From assembly GCF_029958925.1 (NCBI RefSeq), contig NZ_CP124616.1, forward strand, positions 3,472,001 through 3,536,000: a stretch of DNA of 64,000 nt, read 5' to 3'. This document shows, in pieces, positions 8,667 to 17,399 of this stretch. The translations under genes and the position numbers were made by a program. The DNA comes from Tropicibacter oceani (GTDB lineage: Bacteria > Pseudomonadota > Alphaproteobacteria > Rhodobacterales > Rhodobacteraceae). Position 1 is the first letter of the stretch, and each line of letters begins with the position of its first letter. The notes beneath the pieces were generated by a model. It was not told where the DNA came from. It was given only the letters and a program-made list of their open reading frames with translations, and did no database searches.

Positions 8667-9425
8667 TTGGCCCAGAAGTCACAGATAGAGTGGACGGACG
8701 CGACGTGGAACCCGGTTACGGGCTGCACCAAAGTCGGTCCGGGATGTGACAACTGCTACGCGGAGCGTTTTGCAGAGCGTTGGCGTGGCATACCAGACCA
8801 TCCATACGAACAAGGTTTCGATCTGAAACTCTGGCCATCAAGGCTACGACAGCCAGCGCTTTGGAAAAAGCCGCGGATGATCTTTGTCAACTCGATGAGC
8901 GACCTCTTCCACAAGGCAATAGACCGAGCATACATCGACCGGGTGTTCGACGCCATGGAGCACGCGGATTGGCATGTCTATCAGGTTCTGACCAAACGCA
9001 GTTCACTCATGCGCAACTACATACGCAAGCGATATGACGGCGGGCCAGTTCCACGCCACATCTGGCTGGGCGTGTCGGTAGAGGACGCGGCGCATGCAAG
9101 TCGCATTGAGCATTTGCAGCAGATCAACTCCGAAGCCCGCTTCATTTCGTTTGAGCCTTTGCTCGGGGCTATTGGGGATGTCGATCTGAGAGGCATTGCC
9201 TGGGCTATTGTGGGTGGCGAAAGCGGCCCGCGCGCACGCGCGATGGACGAGAGCTGGGCACGCCAGCTTCGCGAAATCTGTGCGCGTGACGATGTGGCGT
9301 TTTTCTTCAAACAATGGGGTGGTCCACGGCCAAAGTCTGGCGGTCGCCTTCTTGATGGTGAGGAGTGGAACGGCTTCCCATGGCAGATCGTGCCAAAGCC
9401 GATATTGGACCAAATTTCAGCATGA
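8667..9425 (+). CDS. DUF5131 / phage Gp37-Gp68 family protein (three-Cys motif)
   Basis: The 252-residue protein begins with IEWTDATWNPVTGC and carries the family's three-cysteine motif C20-x6-C27-x2-C30 followed by YAERF. This spacing suggests an Fe-S cluster site distantly like radical SAM enzymes. The family occurs in phages and mobile elements, and its biochemical role is not established to my knowledge. The start is a TTG with GAGG 7 nt upstream; homologues start at the same place. It is followed after 27 nt by the TcmP partner gene, so the two form the standard pair. Confidence 0.82.
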   Translation: MAQKSQIEWTDATWNPVTGCTKVGPGCDNCYAERFAERWRGIPDHPYEQGFDLKLWPSRLRQPALWKKPRMIFVNSMSDLFHKAIDRAYIDRVFDAMEHADWHVYQVLTKRSSLMRNYIRKRYDGGPVPRHIWLGVSVEDAAHASRIEHLQQINSEARFISFEPLLGAIGDVDLRGIAWAIVGGESGPRARAMDESWARQLREICARDDVAFFFKQWGGPRPKSGGRLLDGEEWNGFPWQIVPKPILDQISA

Positions 9426-9452
9426 ACCATTTTGCGCGGAGTACGAGTTTCT

Positions 9453-10361
9453 TTGAAGAAATCGCATGTTGAAAACACGGTAGGGCCGTGGGCCAGGCAA
9501 AAGCTGGATGGGCTCGAAGCCTATCTTCACGCCTACACGATGGCTCTCAAGAAGCAGTCATTTGACCTGATCTACATCGATGCGTTCGCCGGTGCCGGGC
9601 GTTCAAAAATTCGCACCGCCTGGACTGATGCTGACGAAGAGGACATTCAACTCATCGACGATGAGTTCATGCGGTCAGAGGAGGAGTTCATCGAAGGATC
9701 TCCGCGACGCGCCCTCGGCCTCGAAAACCCCTTTTCACAATACTACTTTTTCGATGCCGACGCTGGACGGGCCGCACTGTTGAATGGGCTTCAGTCAGAC
9801 TTTCCTGAACGCAAGATCAACGTGCATGTCGGCGACGCCAACGGCCTGATCCAGAGATTGGCACCGAGGCTCAGCGGCCGAAATACCAAAGGGGTGGCCT
9901 TTCTGGATCCCTATGGTCCGCACCTGGACTGGCAGACTGTCGCAGCGCTCGCTGCCACCAAGAATTTTGAGGTCATCATCAACTTTCCACTGGGTATGGC
10001 AATCAACCGGCTGATCACGCGCTCTGGGGATATCCCCGACAACTGGCGGACCGGATTGAATGGCTGTTTTGGCAGCACGGATTGGGAAGACCTTGTCTAT
10101 GCCGAGCAGACGGATCTGTTTGGGGACACAACTCGCCACAAGGTGGACGATGCGGCGCAGAGGCTGCTCAATTACTATGTCGGTCGTCTGAAGGATCTGT
10201 TCGGACATGCCTCGTCGCCCAGCGTCGTGCGAAATACACGCGGCGTTCCCATCTACTACATGCTGTGGGCTGGGCCCCATCCGCTTGGCTATAAGATCGC
10301 TGACTACATCCTGTCGAAAGGAGACAGGATCACACCACCGAAAAAGCCTTCTCTGCGTTAA
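9453..10361 (+). CDS. tcmP: Three-Cys-motif partner protein TcmP
   Basis: This 302-residue protein resembles TcmP, the habitual neighbour of three-Cys-motif proteins. It has a methyltransferase-like glycine motif (YIDAFAGAGRS) and a downstream FLDPYG segment resembling the DPPY-type motif of SAM-dependent enzymes; activity is inferred only. I chose the TTG at 9453 (LKKSHVENTVGPW), with GGAG upstream, because TcmP proteins begin with a lysine-rich segment and this helix; TTG at 9432 is possible. The C-terminus ends about 110 nt before the IS and may be natural. Confidence 0.78.
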   Translation: MKKSHVENTVGPWARQKLDGLEAYLHAYTMALKKQSFDLIYIDAFAGAGRSKIRTAWTDADEEDIQLIDDEFMRSEEEFIEGSPRRALGLENPFSQYYFFDADAGRAALLNGLQSDFPERKINVHVGDANGLIQRLAPRLSGRNTKGVAFLDPYGPHLDWQTVAALAATKNFEVIINFPLGMAINRLITRSGDIPDNWRTGLNGCFGSTDWEDLVYAEQTDLFGDTTRHKVDDAAQRLLNYYVGRLKDLFGHASSPSVVRNTRGVPIYYMLWAGPHPLGYKIADYILSKGDRITPPKKPSLR

Positions 10362-10473
10362 AGGAGTTTTTTAAGCCTGCTATGTTGCCTCGGCCCCGCC
10401 TTTGAAGAACTTGTCAAGCATGGACGGCATCAGAAATTCTAGCTCGTCATCATGGTTTGCTTGAGAGAATGGG

Positions 10474-11523
10474 GGCTCTGTTGCACAAATCGCGTGAGGG
10501 ATTCATCTCGTGAATCCAGCGTGGTAGCTGGGATGCATGAGCAGACCCATACCCCCGACCTACAAGACCAGAAACTGGCCAGCCTACAATGAAGCGCTCA
10601 AGCGCCGGGGCTCGCTGACGATCTGGTTCGACCCTGAGATGATCTGGGATGCCGTGCCGACAGGCAGGCGTGGCCGCCAGCAGAGCTATAGCGACGCCGC
10701 CATACAGACGTGCCTCTCGATGAAAGTGCTGTTCGGCATGGCGCTCCGGCAGACGACCGGGTTCGTCGAGAGCCTGCTGCAGCTGGTCGGTCTGAACTGG
10801 ACGGTGCCCGACTTCAGCACGCTATCTCGCCGCCAGAAGACCTTGGCCGTCAACATCCCATACCGCGGCTCCAAGGGGCCGTTGCACCTGTTGATAGACA
10901 GCACCGGGATCAAGGTCGAGGGCGAAGGCGAGTGGCACGCCCGCAAGCATGGCGGCCCTAAACGCCGCGTCTGGCGCAAGATCCACTTGGGGATTGATGA
11001 GGAAACGCTGGAGGTTCGGGCCGTCGAAATCACCGGGAGCCACATCGGTGATGCGCCGATCCTACCCGACCTTCTCGACCAAATCCCGCAGGACCAGGAA
11101 ATCGGTAGCGTCACGGCTGATGGCGCCTACGACACGCGCAAATGCCACGATGCGATTGCAGATCGCGGCGCCCATGCCGTCATCCCGCCCCGCAAAAACG
11201 CGAAGCCCTGGAAGACGATCACCGCCGGAGCCGTGGCGCGAAACGAGGCCTTGCGCGCGGCGAAATACCTGGGCCGCGCACTCTGGCGACGATGGAGCGG
11301 ATACCACCGCCGAAGCCGCGTCGAGACAAAAATGCATTGTATGAAGTTGCTGGGCCAGCGGCTCATGGCGCGGGACTTCGACCGCCAGGTCGCGGAACTC
11401 CAGGTCCGCATTGCCGTCCTGAACGGCTACACCGCGCTCGGCATGCCCGTCACGGAAGTCGTAGGATAAGTCCGCCCGGGGAAAGGGGAAACTCGGCGTT
11501 CAGCCGATTTGTGCAACAGAGCC
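10474..11523 (+). mobile_element. IS5-family (IS903-like) insertion sequence, copy A
   Basis: This is a 1050-bp element bounded by inverted repeats that share the 19 outer bases GGCTCTGTTGCACAAATCG. It holds one transposase gene. A second copy of the same length (55478-56527) looks identical by eye. The flanking 9-mers (gagaatggg on the left, atctcgcga on the right) do not match, although IS903-group elements normally make a 9-bp duplication. Its right end lies inside a phage tail gene whose other half is missing. Confidence 0.93.
10537..11469 (+). CDS. IS5-family transposase (copy A)
   Basis: This 310-residue DDE transposase has the N-terminal pattern TRNWPAYNEALKRRGSLTIWFD seen in the IS903 group of the IS5 family. 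Visible catalytic segments are LLIDSTGIKV (first Asp), TADGAYDT (second Asp region) and the Y-(2)-R-(3)-E type segment around YHRRSRVETK. The gene appears intact and fills the element, so the IS may still be active. Confidence 0.93.
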   Translation: MSRPIPPTYKTRNWPAYNEALKRRGSLTIWFDPEMIWDAVPTGRRGRQQSYSDAAIQTCLSMKVLFGMALRQTTGFVESLLQLVGLNWTVPDFSTLSRRQKTLAVNIPYRGSKGPLHLLIDSTGIKVEGEGEWHARKHGGPKRRVWRKIHLGIDEETLEVRAVEITGSHIGDAPILPDLLDQIPQDQEIGSVTADGAYDTRKCHDAIADRGAHAVIPPRKNAKPWKTITAGAVARNEALRAAKYLGRALWRRWSGYHRRSRVETKMHCMKLLGQRLMARDFDRQVAELQVRIAVLNGYTALGMPVTEVVG

Positions 11524-11861
11524 ATCTCGCGATCCCCACCGAAGCTGCGGGCCGAGGTCTGCGCGGCCGACGTATCACCCCGGGCGAATGGGAACGGCGG
11601 CGCGGTCTGCGCTTGCGCTTCGTCTACCGCCGCCGAGGTCCGAGCCTGCTCGTCGCTGACCGAGCCCGCATCAATAAACGCGGTCAAGCGGTGGCCTCGC
11701 GCTCAAAAACCGGCCGCAACCAGGTCACCGCGCCGATCTTCCTGCTGGTGCCTCAGGTGAAGCTGCCGAAGCGGCTGAACCTTGATCGGGATGCCGAACG
11801 GGCGCTCGATGGCGTGCCGGGGCTGATCGTGGCGAATTGGGTGGAGGGGAAAATCCGATAG
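11524..11861 (+). pseudogene. Truncated phage minor tail gene (DUF6441-like), 3' part only
   Basis: The reading frame that emerges from the IS encodes about 110 residues ending in APIFLLVPQVKLPKRLNLD and GLIVANWVEGK. I recognise this as the end of a phage minor tail protein family found in Rhodobacterales tail operons (DUF6441-like; the family name is from memory). The 5' part is not in the window: left of the IS is unrelated DNA. The gene is therefore broken by insertion plus loss of adjoining sequence. Confidence 0.62.
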
Positions 11862-11887
11862 CGGCTACAAACTGGTGCGCCAGGAAA

Positions 11888-12814
11888 TCAGAGATCGACG
11901 CCCCTGAGTACTGTCAGCCAGTCCTCGAACTCATCCAGACCGAATTTGTTCTTGGCCAGGTTGCATGCGAGATGTGTGATCCCGACATTCCCGTCGTCGT
12001 AGGCACCGTTGGTGCTGTCAGTTCGGTCCGCGGACGGCTGGAGCATCTTGTTGTCTCCACCGGCGACCAGTGCGCCGCCACAAAGGGCGCATAGTCCGCC
12101 TTGTTCGCCCCATCTGCGAACAAGAAGAGAATTGAGATCCGAGAGGTTAGGCGCCGATCGCTGCGGATTTACCTTCACTCCGGTCTCACCACCGCGTTTG
12201 ACGCGATCGATGATCAACATCGCCATCCGGTAGACTTCTTGCTTGACCGATGGTTCGACGTCTGCCGACACACTGCTGCGCAGTTCGAGATAGTTGGCAA
12301 CGTCTTCCCGAAGGTTCAGGCTGATTGGTTCGATTTCGAGCGCCATAACGGCCTCTCGCTCGGCGCCCTCCGCCTCGACAACAGCGCCCCTATTGGCGAT
12401 CTCGGCGAAGGATCGGTATGCGATTGGGATCGTGTCATGTGCGGCCGGGTATGGCGGCCCGACCATGTTGGCCGCTGCCAGCACCGCCATCGAGTGGGGC
12501 CAGCGATCGCCCCAGTGCGCATTCGAGTTCGCCCAGATGTCCGGAGGCACGATCTTGCGCGTCTCAAGAATCTGGTTGGGCTCGATGGTCACTGCCGAGA
12601 TGAGGCGGCTGCGGTGTTCCGGCAGACGCGTCATTTCAGTGCTGGTTGTGCCGACGTAAACGAGGACGTCCCGCCCAGCCAAGAACTCACGCCTGAGCCG
12701 GTCACCTACGGACCGTTTGGTGAAGGATACGCAGGGCCACTCATCACTGATCTGACCCCACTCGCTCTTAAGAAACACTCGCCCATCGGGCTTCATCATA
12801 TCGGATACGCGCAT
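11888..12814 (-). CDS. HNH-type nuclease-like protein, antisense in the tail operon
   Basis: The C-terminal third has an HNH-like zinc/nuclease pattern: CALCGG, then a DRTDS segment, an asparagine-rich NGAYDDGNV and THLACNLAKNK. The N-terminal part (KRSVGDRLRREFLAGRDVLVYVGTT and onward) is of unknown function. It lies on the opposite strand between two phage tail genes. The start is unsure: ATG 12814 gives 308 residues; ATG 12895, with a better GGTGAGGA upstream, would overlap the next phage gene. It may be a moron or homing-type nuclease; a restriction role is also possible. Confidence 0.65.
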   Translation of the reverse strand: MRVSDMMKPDGRVFLKSEWGQISDEWPCVSFTKRSVGDRLRREFLAGRDVLVYVGTTSTEMTRLPEHRSRLISAVTIEPNQILETRKIVPPDIWANSNAHWGDRWPHSMAVLAAANMVGPPYPAAHDTIPIAYRSFAEIANRGAVVEAEGAEREAVMALEIEPISLNLREDVANYLELRSSVSADVEPSVKQEVYRMAMLIIDRVKRGGETGVKVNPQRSAPNLSDLNSLLVRRWGEQGGLCALCGGALVAGGDNKMLQPSADRTDSTNGAYDDGNVGITHLACNLAKNKFGLDEFEDWLTVLRGVDL

Positions 12815-12884
12815 GTTCCTGAAACTGCTTGAAAATTGGGACTTTGGCAATCCAGCAAGTACGTCTTTACACTGAGGTTCTCCG

Positions 12885-13304
12885 TTGCCCACCATCCGCG
12901 AAACCATCCTCACCGCGCTGCACGCGCGGCTTTCGGCGTTGTCCGCCACCGCCTTGCGCGGTGAGGTCTTGCCAGAGCGCATTCCAGCCAACGGCCTGCT
13001 GATCCTGCGCGACGGCGAGCCTGGCGATCCGGAGGTGACGCTGTCGCCGCTCGCTTACCACTACCAGCACCGCGCCGAGATCGAGGCGATCGTGCAGGGT
13101 GCGACCCGTGACCTCGCCTTCGACACGCTGACCGCCAGCATCGGCGCGGCACTCACCGCCGACCGGACGCTGGGCGGTCTCTGCGACTGGGTCGAGGCGG
13201 AAGCGCCGAGGCCAGTCGATCTGCCCATCGACGGCGCGGCCAGCTTGAAGGCGGCCGTCATCCCGGTGGTCCTGCACTTTTCAACGGCTGAACCACTCAG
13301 CTGA
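12885..13304 (+). CDS. Phage tail completion/terminator-like protein
   Basis: This 139-residue protein lies just before the tail tube gene, the position of tail-terminator or minor tail proteins. Homologues begin with the same PTIRETILTALHARL helix and are often loosely annotated as minor tail proteins or, wrongly I believe, acyl-CoA transferases. The start codon is TTG with GAGG about 9 nt upstream. The function call rests mainly on gene order. Confidence 0.65.
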   Translation: MPTIRETILTALHARLSALSATALRGEVLPERIPANGLLILRDGEPGDPEVTLSPLAYHYQHRAEIEAIVQGATRDLAFDTLTASIGAALTADRTLGGLCDWVEAEAPRPVDLPIDGAASLKAAVIPVVLHFSTAEPLS

Positions 13305-13328
13305 TCCCGACAATCCAAGGAGAACAAG

Positions 13329-14267
13329 ATGGCACGAGCCCAAGGGGCGCGGGCGCAAATGGCGCTTGCGTTTGAGACGACCTATGGAACGCCGCCGGTG
13401 GGCGGGTTCACAAAAATGCCCTTTGCGAGTACCTCGCTCGGCGCGGAACAGCCACTGCTCAATTCGGAACTGCTGGGCTACGGCCGCGATCCGCTGGCAC
13501 CGATCAAGGACGCGGTGACGGCCGATGGCGATGTCGTCGTCCCGCTCGACGCCGAGGCCTTCGGATTCTGGTTGAAGGCTGCCTTTGGTGATCCGGCCAC
13601 GACCGGCACCGGCCCTTGGACGCACGAGTTTCAGTCTGGTTCTTGGACGCTGCCCAGCATGTCCATCGAGACCGGCATGCCTGAGATGCCCCGATTTGCG
13701 ATGTATTCCGGCTGCGTGCTCGACCAGATCAATTGGCAGATGCAGCGGTCTGGCCTGCTGACCGCGACGGCCCGGCTGGTGGCGCAAGGAGAGACTGTCG
13801 GAACGACGACCAGCGCAGGCACGCCAGCCGCCCTCGAACTACAGCGCTTCGGCCATTTCAATGGATCCATTACCCGGAACAGCACGGCCCTCGGCAACGT
13901 CGTCTCGGCCGACATCACCTATGCCAACAATCTCGACCGCATCGAAACCATCCGAAGTGACGGCCGCATCGACGGCGCGGATCCGTCCATCGCGGCGCTC
14001 ACCGGCTCCATTGAAGTGCGCTTTGCCGACAGCACACTGGTGACGCAGGCGATCAACGGCGATCCCTGTGAGCTTGAGTTCGCCTACGCGCTGCCTTCAG
14101 GTGAGAGCTTCACCTTCACCGTACACGCCGTCTACCTGCCGCGCCCGCGCATCGAAATTTCCGGGCCGCAGGGCGTGCAGGCCACTTTCGACTGGCAGGC
14201 GGCCCGCGACAGCACCGTCGGCCGGATGTGCACCGCCACCCTCGTGAACGATGTGGAGACGTACTGA
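13329..14267 (+). CDS. Phage major tail tube protein
   Basis: The 312-residue protein has the features of Phage_tube_2-type tail tube proteins: an N-terminal segment ALAFETTYGTPPVGGFTKMP, LNSELLG with a DPL motif, two beta-rich halves, and a long domain with AALTGSIEVRF near the C-terminus. It is preceded by an AAGGAGAA ribosome-binding site, overlaps the chaperone gene by one base (TGATG), and sits upstream of the tape measure gene as expected for a long non-contractile tail. Confidence 0.8.
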   Translation: MARAQGARAQMALAFETTYGTPPVGGFTKMPFASTSLGAEQPLLNSELLGYGRDPLAPIKDAVTADGDVVVPLDAEAFGFWLKAAFGDPATTGTGPWTHEFQSGSWTLPSMSIETGMPEMPRFAMYSGCVLDQINWQMQRSGLLTATARLVAQGETVGTTTSAGTPAALELQRFGHFNGSITRNSTALGNVVSADITYANNLDRIETIRSDGRIDGADPSIAALTGSIEVRFADSTLVTQAINGDPCELEFAYALPSGESFTFTVHAVYLPRPRIEISGPQGVQATFDWQAARDSTVGRMCTATLVNDVETY

Positions 14268-14704
14268 TGCTGACGCTCGACCTGACGAACGCGCCCCGCT
14301 GGCATGACCTCGCGCCCGGCGTCCGGGTGCAGCTGCGCCCGCTCACTACCGCGCTGATGGTCGCGACGCGCAGCGATCCCGCCGTCGAGGCCGTGCCAGA
14401 GGACGCTTCCGACGAGGAGCGCGCAGTCGCCTTCGCCAAGGCGCTGGCGCGGAGGGCCGTGCTCGCTTGGGACGGCATCGGCGATGCCGACGGCAACGCG
14501 ATAGGCCCGAGCCCCGAGGCCATCGACGCATTGCTCGACGTCTGGCCGATCTTCGAGGCCTTCCAGCTAACCTATGTCTCGAAGGGCCTGCTGCTGGAAC
14601 AGGAAAAAAACGTCTCCGCGTCCTTGCCGAGTGGTCCTTCGGCGGGGGCGACCGATACTGCCAAGCCTGCGCGGAAGCGTGCAAAGACTGCCCGGCGCGG
14701 CTGA
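14267..14704 (+). CDS. Phage tail assembly chaperone (short, zero-frame product)
   Basis: The 145-residue protein is encoded between the tail tube and tape measure genes. It would be the abundant form of the chaperone that wraps the tape measure protein during tail assembly. The C-terminal tail is lysine/alanine rich (AKPARKRAKTARRG), typical of the terminated form. A slippery heptamer at 14605-14611 lets some ribosomes shift into the -1 frame, whose open frame starts just before and runs to 14931. Confidence 0.78.
   Translation: MLTLDLTNAPRWHDLAPGVRVQLRPLTTALMVATRSDPAVEAVPEDASDEERAVAFAKALARRAVLAWDGIGDADGNAIGPSPEAIDALLDVWPIFEAFQLTYVSKGLLLEQEKNVSASLPSGPSAGATDTAKPARKRAKTARRG
14605..14611 (+). 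other. Programmed -1 frameshift slippery site A_AAA_AAC
   Basis: In the zero frame of the chaperone gene the codons read GAA AAA AAC, giving the classical X_XXY_YYZ heptamer A AAA AAC. After slippage the -1 frame continues CGT CTC CGC (Arg-Leu-Arg) without a stop to 14931. This is the usual arrangement for G/GT tail chaperones. Confidence 0.85.
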
Positions 14705-14931
14705 ACCGACCCACCACCATTGAAGGCTGGCAGGTCTGGGACCTGGTCGACCGTCTCGGCGGCCAGCTCCGCGTTCTGCCGGGCGCGGTCATCGGCTGGG
14801 ACATGTCGGCAGCGCTCGCGCTTGGGCACGCGCTCGGCTTGCCACCGCTCGCTGCGGCCGAACTTCTGCCCGTCGTTGAGGCGGTGATGGTCGCGAAACT
14901 CAACGAACAGATGGATCATTCCAATGGCTGA
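14611..14931 (+). CDS. Tail assembly chaperone, -1 frameshift extension
   Basis: This is the -1 frame extension of 106 residues, giving a fusion of about 221 residues with the upstream chaperone. It contains four cysteines in a cluster (RYCQACAEACKDCPARL) followed by TIEGWQVWDLVDRLGGQLR, which may bind metal. It overlaps the tape measure start by 8 nt. No good start codon with a ribosome-binding site was seen for independent translation, which supports production by frameshifting. Confidence 0.75.
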   Translation, partial: RLRVLAEWSFGGGDRYCQACAEACKDCPARLNRPTTIEGWQVWDLVDRLGGQLRVLPGAVIGWDMSAALALGHALGLPPLAAAELLPVVEAVMVAKLNEQMDHSNG

Positions 14932-17338
14932 AAAGCGCGTCTCTGTCCGACTTGCTGCCGTCGGCGGCCGACAGGTGCGCGCCGAGCTGGAAGGTGTCGG
15001 TGAAGCTGGCGCTCGGGGGTTCGGGCGGCTCAGCCGAGAAATGGAAGCGGCGAACACCCGGCTCGCGGCCTTCTCGCGCAGGGTGCGTGTGGCCGCCGCA
15101 GCCGCCGTGGCAGCGGCCGCCGCCGCTAGCGTGGCGATGATCCGCTCTGGCCTCCAGACCGTCGATGCGCAGGCGAAGCTGGCGCAGTCGCTCGGCACGA
15201 CCGTCGCCTCGATCCAGACGCTGGAGCGTGCGGGCGAGCTGGCCGGTGTTTCCATTTCGGGCATCGAGCAGGCGACAAAGGATCTGACACGCCGTCTCAG
15301 CCAGGCGGCGGCCGGGACCGGACCCGCTGCCGATGCGTTGGAGCGGCTGGGGCTCTCGGCCAGCGAGCTGATCGCCCTGCCGCTGGACCAGCGCGTCGGT
15401 GCGATCAACGCCGCCATCGAGGGCTTCGTGCCCGCCGCCGAACGCGCGGCTGTCGCGGGGCAGCTCTTCGGCGAGGAAGGCTCCATCGCCATGAGCCGGA
15501 TCGACACTGCGACGCTGCGCCAGGCAACGGAGGATGTCCTCGCCTTCGGTGTCGTCGTCTCCGAGCAGGATGCCGACCAGATCGAGCGTACGAACGACGC
15601 CATTTCCCGTCTCGGACTGATTTGGCGGGGGCTGTCGAACCAGCTGGCCGTCGCCGCAGCGCCTGCACTCGAATCCGTCGCCGACGCCATGGCGGCGGTA
15701 GCTCGCCGCACCGGGCCGCTCGGCATCGCCATTCGCGGGCTCTTCGACAACATCGGCCGACTGACCACCTACGCCGCCACCTTCGTGGCCTTTCTCGCGG
15801 GACGCTGGGTGGCGGGAATGGCCGCTGCGGCGCTCTCCGTCCGCGGTCTCGCCACGGCGCTCGTCGCGCTGCGCGGCGCATTGATCCGCACCGGGATCGG
15901 GGCGCTTATCGTCGGCGCGGGCGAGCTCGTCTATCAATTCACCCGCCTCGTTTCCGGCGCGGGCGGCTTCGGCGAGGCCATGTCGCTCCTGAAAGATGTC
16001 GCCGTCGAGGTCTGGGAGCGGATCCGCATGGGCGCCGCTGCAGCGGGTGCCGCGGCCACGGCGATGTTCTTCGACCTGAAGGCCGATGCCGCCTCGGGCA
16101 TGCAGAGCGCCATCGAGAGCGTCGTGGCTTTCGGAAATACGGCGGCGAACACATTCGAGGGCGCCTACGAGGCGATCAAGGCGATCTGGGGACTGCTGCC
16201 CGCCGCAATCGGCGACCTGGTATTCCAGGCCGCCAACAGCCTGATCGACGGCGTCGAAGCGATGCTGAACGGGGTGGTCTCGCGGATCAACACGTTCATC
16301 GGCGGGATCAATCAGGGGCTAGAAGCTCTTGGCTCCGAACGACGCATCTCGATTATCCCGGATCTTGAGCTGGGCCAGATCGAGAACCGGTTTGAGGGGG
16401 CCGCGACGGCCGCAACCACCGCCGCGCAGATGGCGTTCGACCGGGCCTTCGAAGACAACCCGCTGACCGCGCCCGATCTCGGGCTCACCCGGGCGGCCAA
16501 TACTGCACTGGCCACAGCCAATACGTATCGCGGTGCCGCACGGGATTTGGCCGAAGGCGCGCGTGCGCCACTCGCGAGCTGGCAGGCCCTGCGTGACGCT
16601 TTGCAGGGCAGCGCCGAGGGTGGCACCGAAGCGCTGACGGAGGCCACGGGTGCAGCGGAACGGTTCGAGACCGCGCTCGACGGTGCCGGACAGGCGGCGA
16701 CCAATGCCGGTGCGGCCGCCGGTGCTGCGGCTGCTGCGGCCGAGCCCAATGTGGAGACCGCAGTCACCGGCTGGCAGGCGGTCACGGCGGCGCTCTCGGA
16801 CTACGCCAGCACGGCGCGTGAGATCGGCGGCGATATCGGCCAGAGCCTCGTCGGCGCCTTCCAGTCGGCCGAGAGCGCCGTGGGCGAGTTTGTGAAGACC
16901 GGCAAGCTGGATTTCCGCGATCTCGTGACCTCGCTCATTGCCGATCTCGCCAAGCTGGCCGCGCGACGGTTCATCCTTGGCCCCATCGCCAACGCGCTCT
17001 CCGGCGTGTTCTCCGGGGCGGGTGGCATCTTCGCGAACGTCCTGCACGCGGGCGGGATGGTCGGATCGGCCGGACCCTCGCGCATGGTCCCGGCCATTGC
17101 CTTCGCCGCCGCACCCCGGATGCATGGCGGCGGCATGGCCGGTCTTCGCCACGACGAGGTCCCGGCGATCCTGCAACGCGGCGAGCGGGTGCTGTCCCAG
17201 CGCGAGGCGCAGAGTTACGGCGCGGGCGGCGTAAACGTCACCGTCATGGCCCGCGATGCCGAGAGCTTCCGGCAGTCCCGGACGCAGGTCGCGGCCGATA
17301 TCGCCCGCGCCGTGTCGCTCGGGCGGAGGGGCATGTGA
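14924..17338 (+). CDS. Phage tail tape measure protein
   Basis: The 804-residue protein sets tail length and is ejected at infection. It has an N-terminal alanine-rich helix, a tape-measure domain (SLGTTVASIQTLERAGELAGVS at roughly residues 90-110), hydrophobic segments around residues 280-330, and a glycine/alanine-rich central part. The C-terminal region has the common HGGGMAGLRHDEVPAILQRGERV motif. At about 1.5 angstrom per residue, a tail near 120 nm would be expected. Position and composition make this call secure. Confidence 0.9.
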   Translation: MAEKRVSVRLAAVGGRQVRAELEGVGEAGARGFGRLSREMEAANTRLAAFSRRVRVAAAAAVAAAAAASVAMIRSGLQTVDAQAKLAQSLGTTVASIQTLERAGELAGVSISGIEQATKDLTRRLSQAAAGTGPAADALERLGLSASELIALPLDQRVGAINAAIEGFVPAAERAAVAGQLFGEEGSIAMSRIDTATLRQATEDVLAFGVVVSEQDADQIERTNDAISRLGLIWRGLSNQLAVAAAPALESVADAMAAVARRTGPLGIAIRGLFDNIGRLTTYAATFVAFLAGRWVAGMAAAALSVRGLATALVALRGALIRTGIGALIVGAGELVYQFTRLVSGAGGFGEAMSLLKDVAVEVWERIRMGAAAAGAAATAMFFDLKADAASGMQSAIESVVAFGNTAANTFEGAYEAIKAIWGLLPAAIGDLVFQAANSLIDGVEAMLNGVVSRINTFIGGINQGLEALGSERRISIIPDLELGQIENRFEGAATAATTAAQMAFDRAFEDNPLTAPDLGLTRAANTALATANTYRGAARDLAEGARAPLASWQALRDALQGSAEGGTEALTEATGAAERFETALDGAGQAATNAGAAAGAAAAAAEPNVETAVTGWQAVTAALSDYASTAREIGGDIGQSLVGAFQSAESAVGEFVKTGKLDFRDLVTSLIADLAKLAARRFILGPIANALSGVFSGAGGIFANVLHAGGMVGSAGPSRMVPAIAFAAAPRMHGGGMAGLRHDEVPAILQRGERVLSQREAQSYGAGGVNVTVMARDAESFRQSRTQVAADIARAVSLGRRGM

Positions 17339-17399
17339 GTGCGACCCAGCAAGTGGGAACCGGTTGCGGGGGCCAGAGCACGAACCAAGGAGAAACTTG

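Noticed and set aside
12101-12832. 243-codon plus-strand frame opposite the HNH-like gene
   Set aside because: Its translation has no domain, while the minus strand has a clear CxxC...CN HNH-type pattern.
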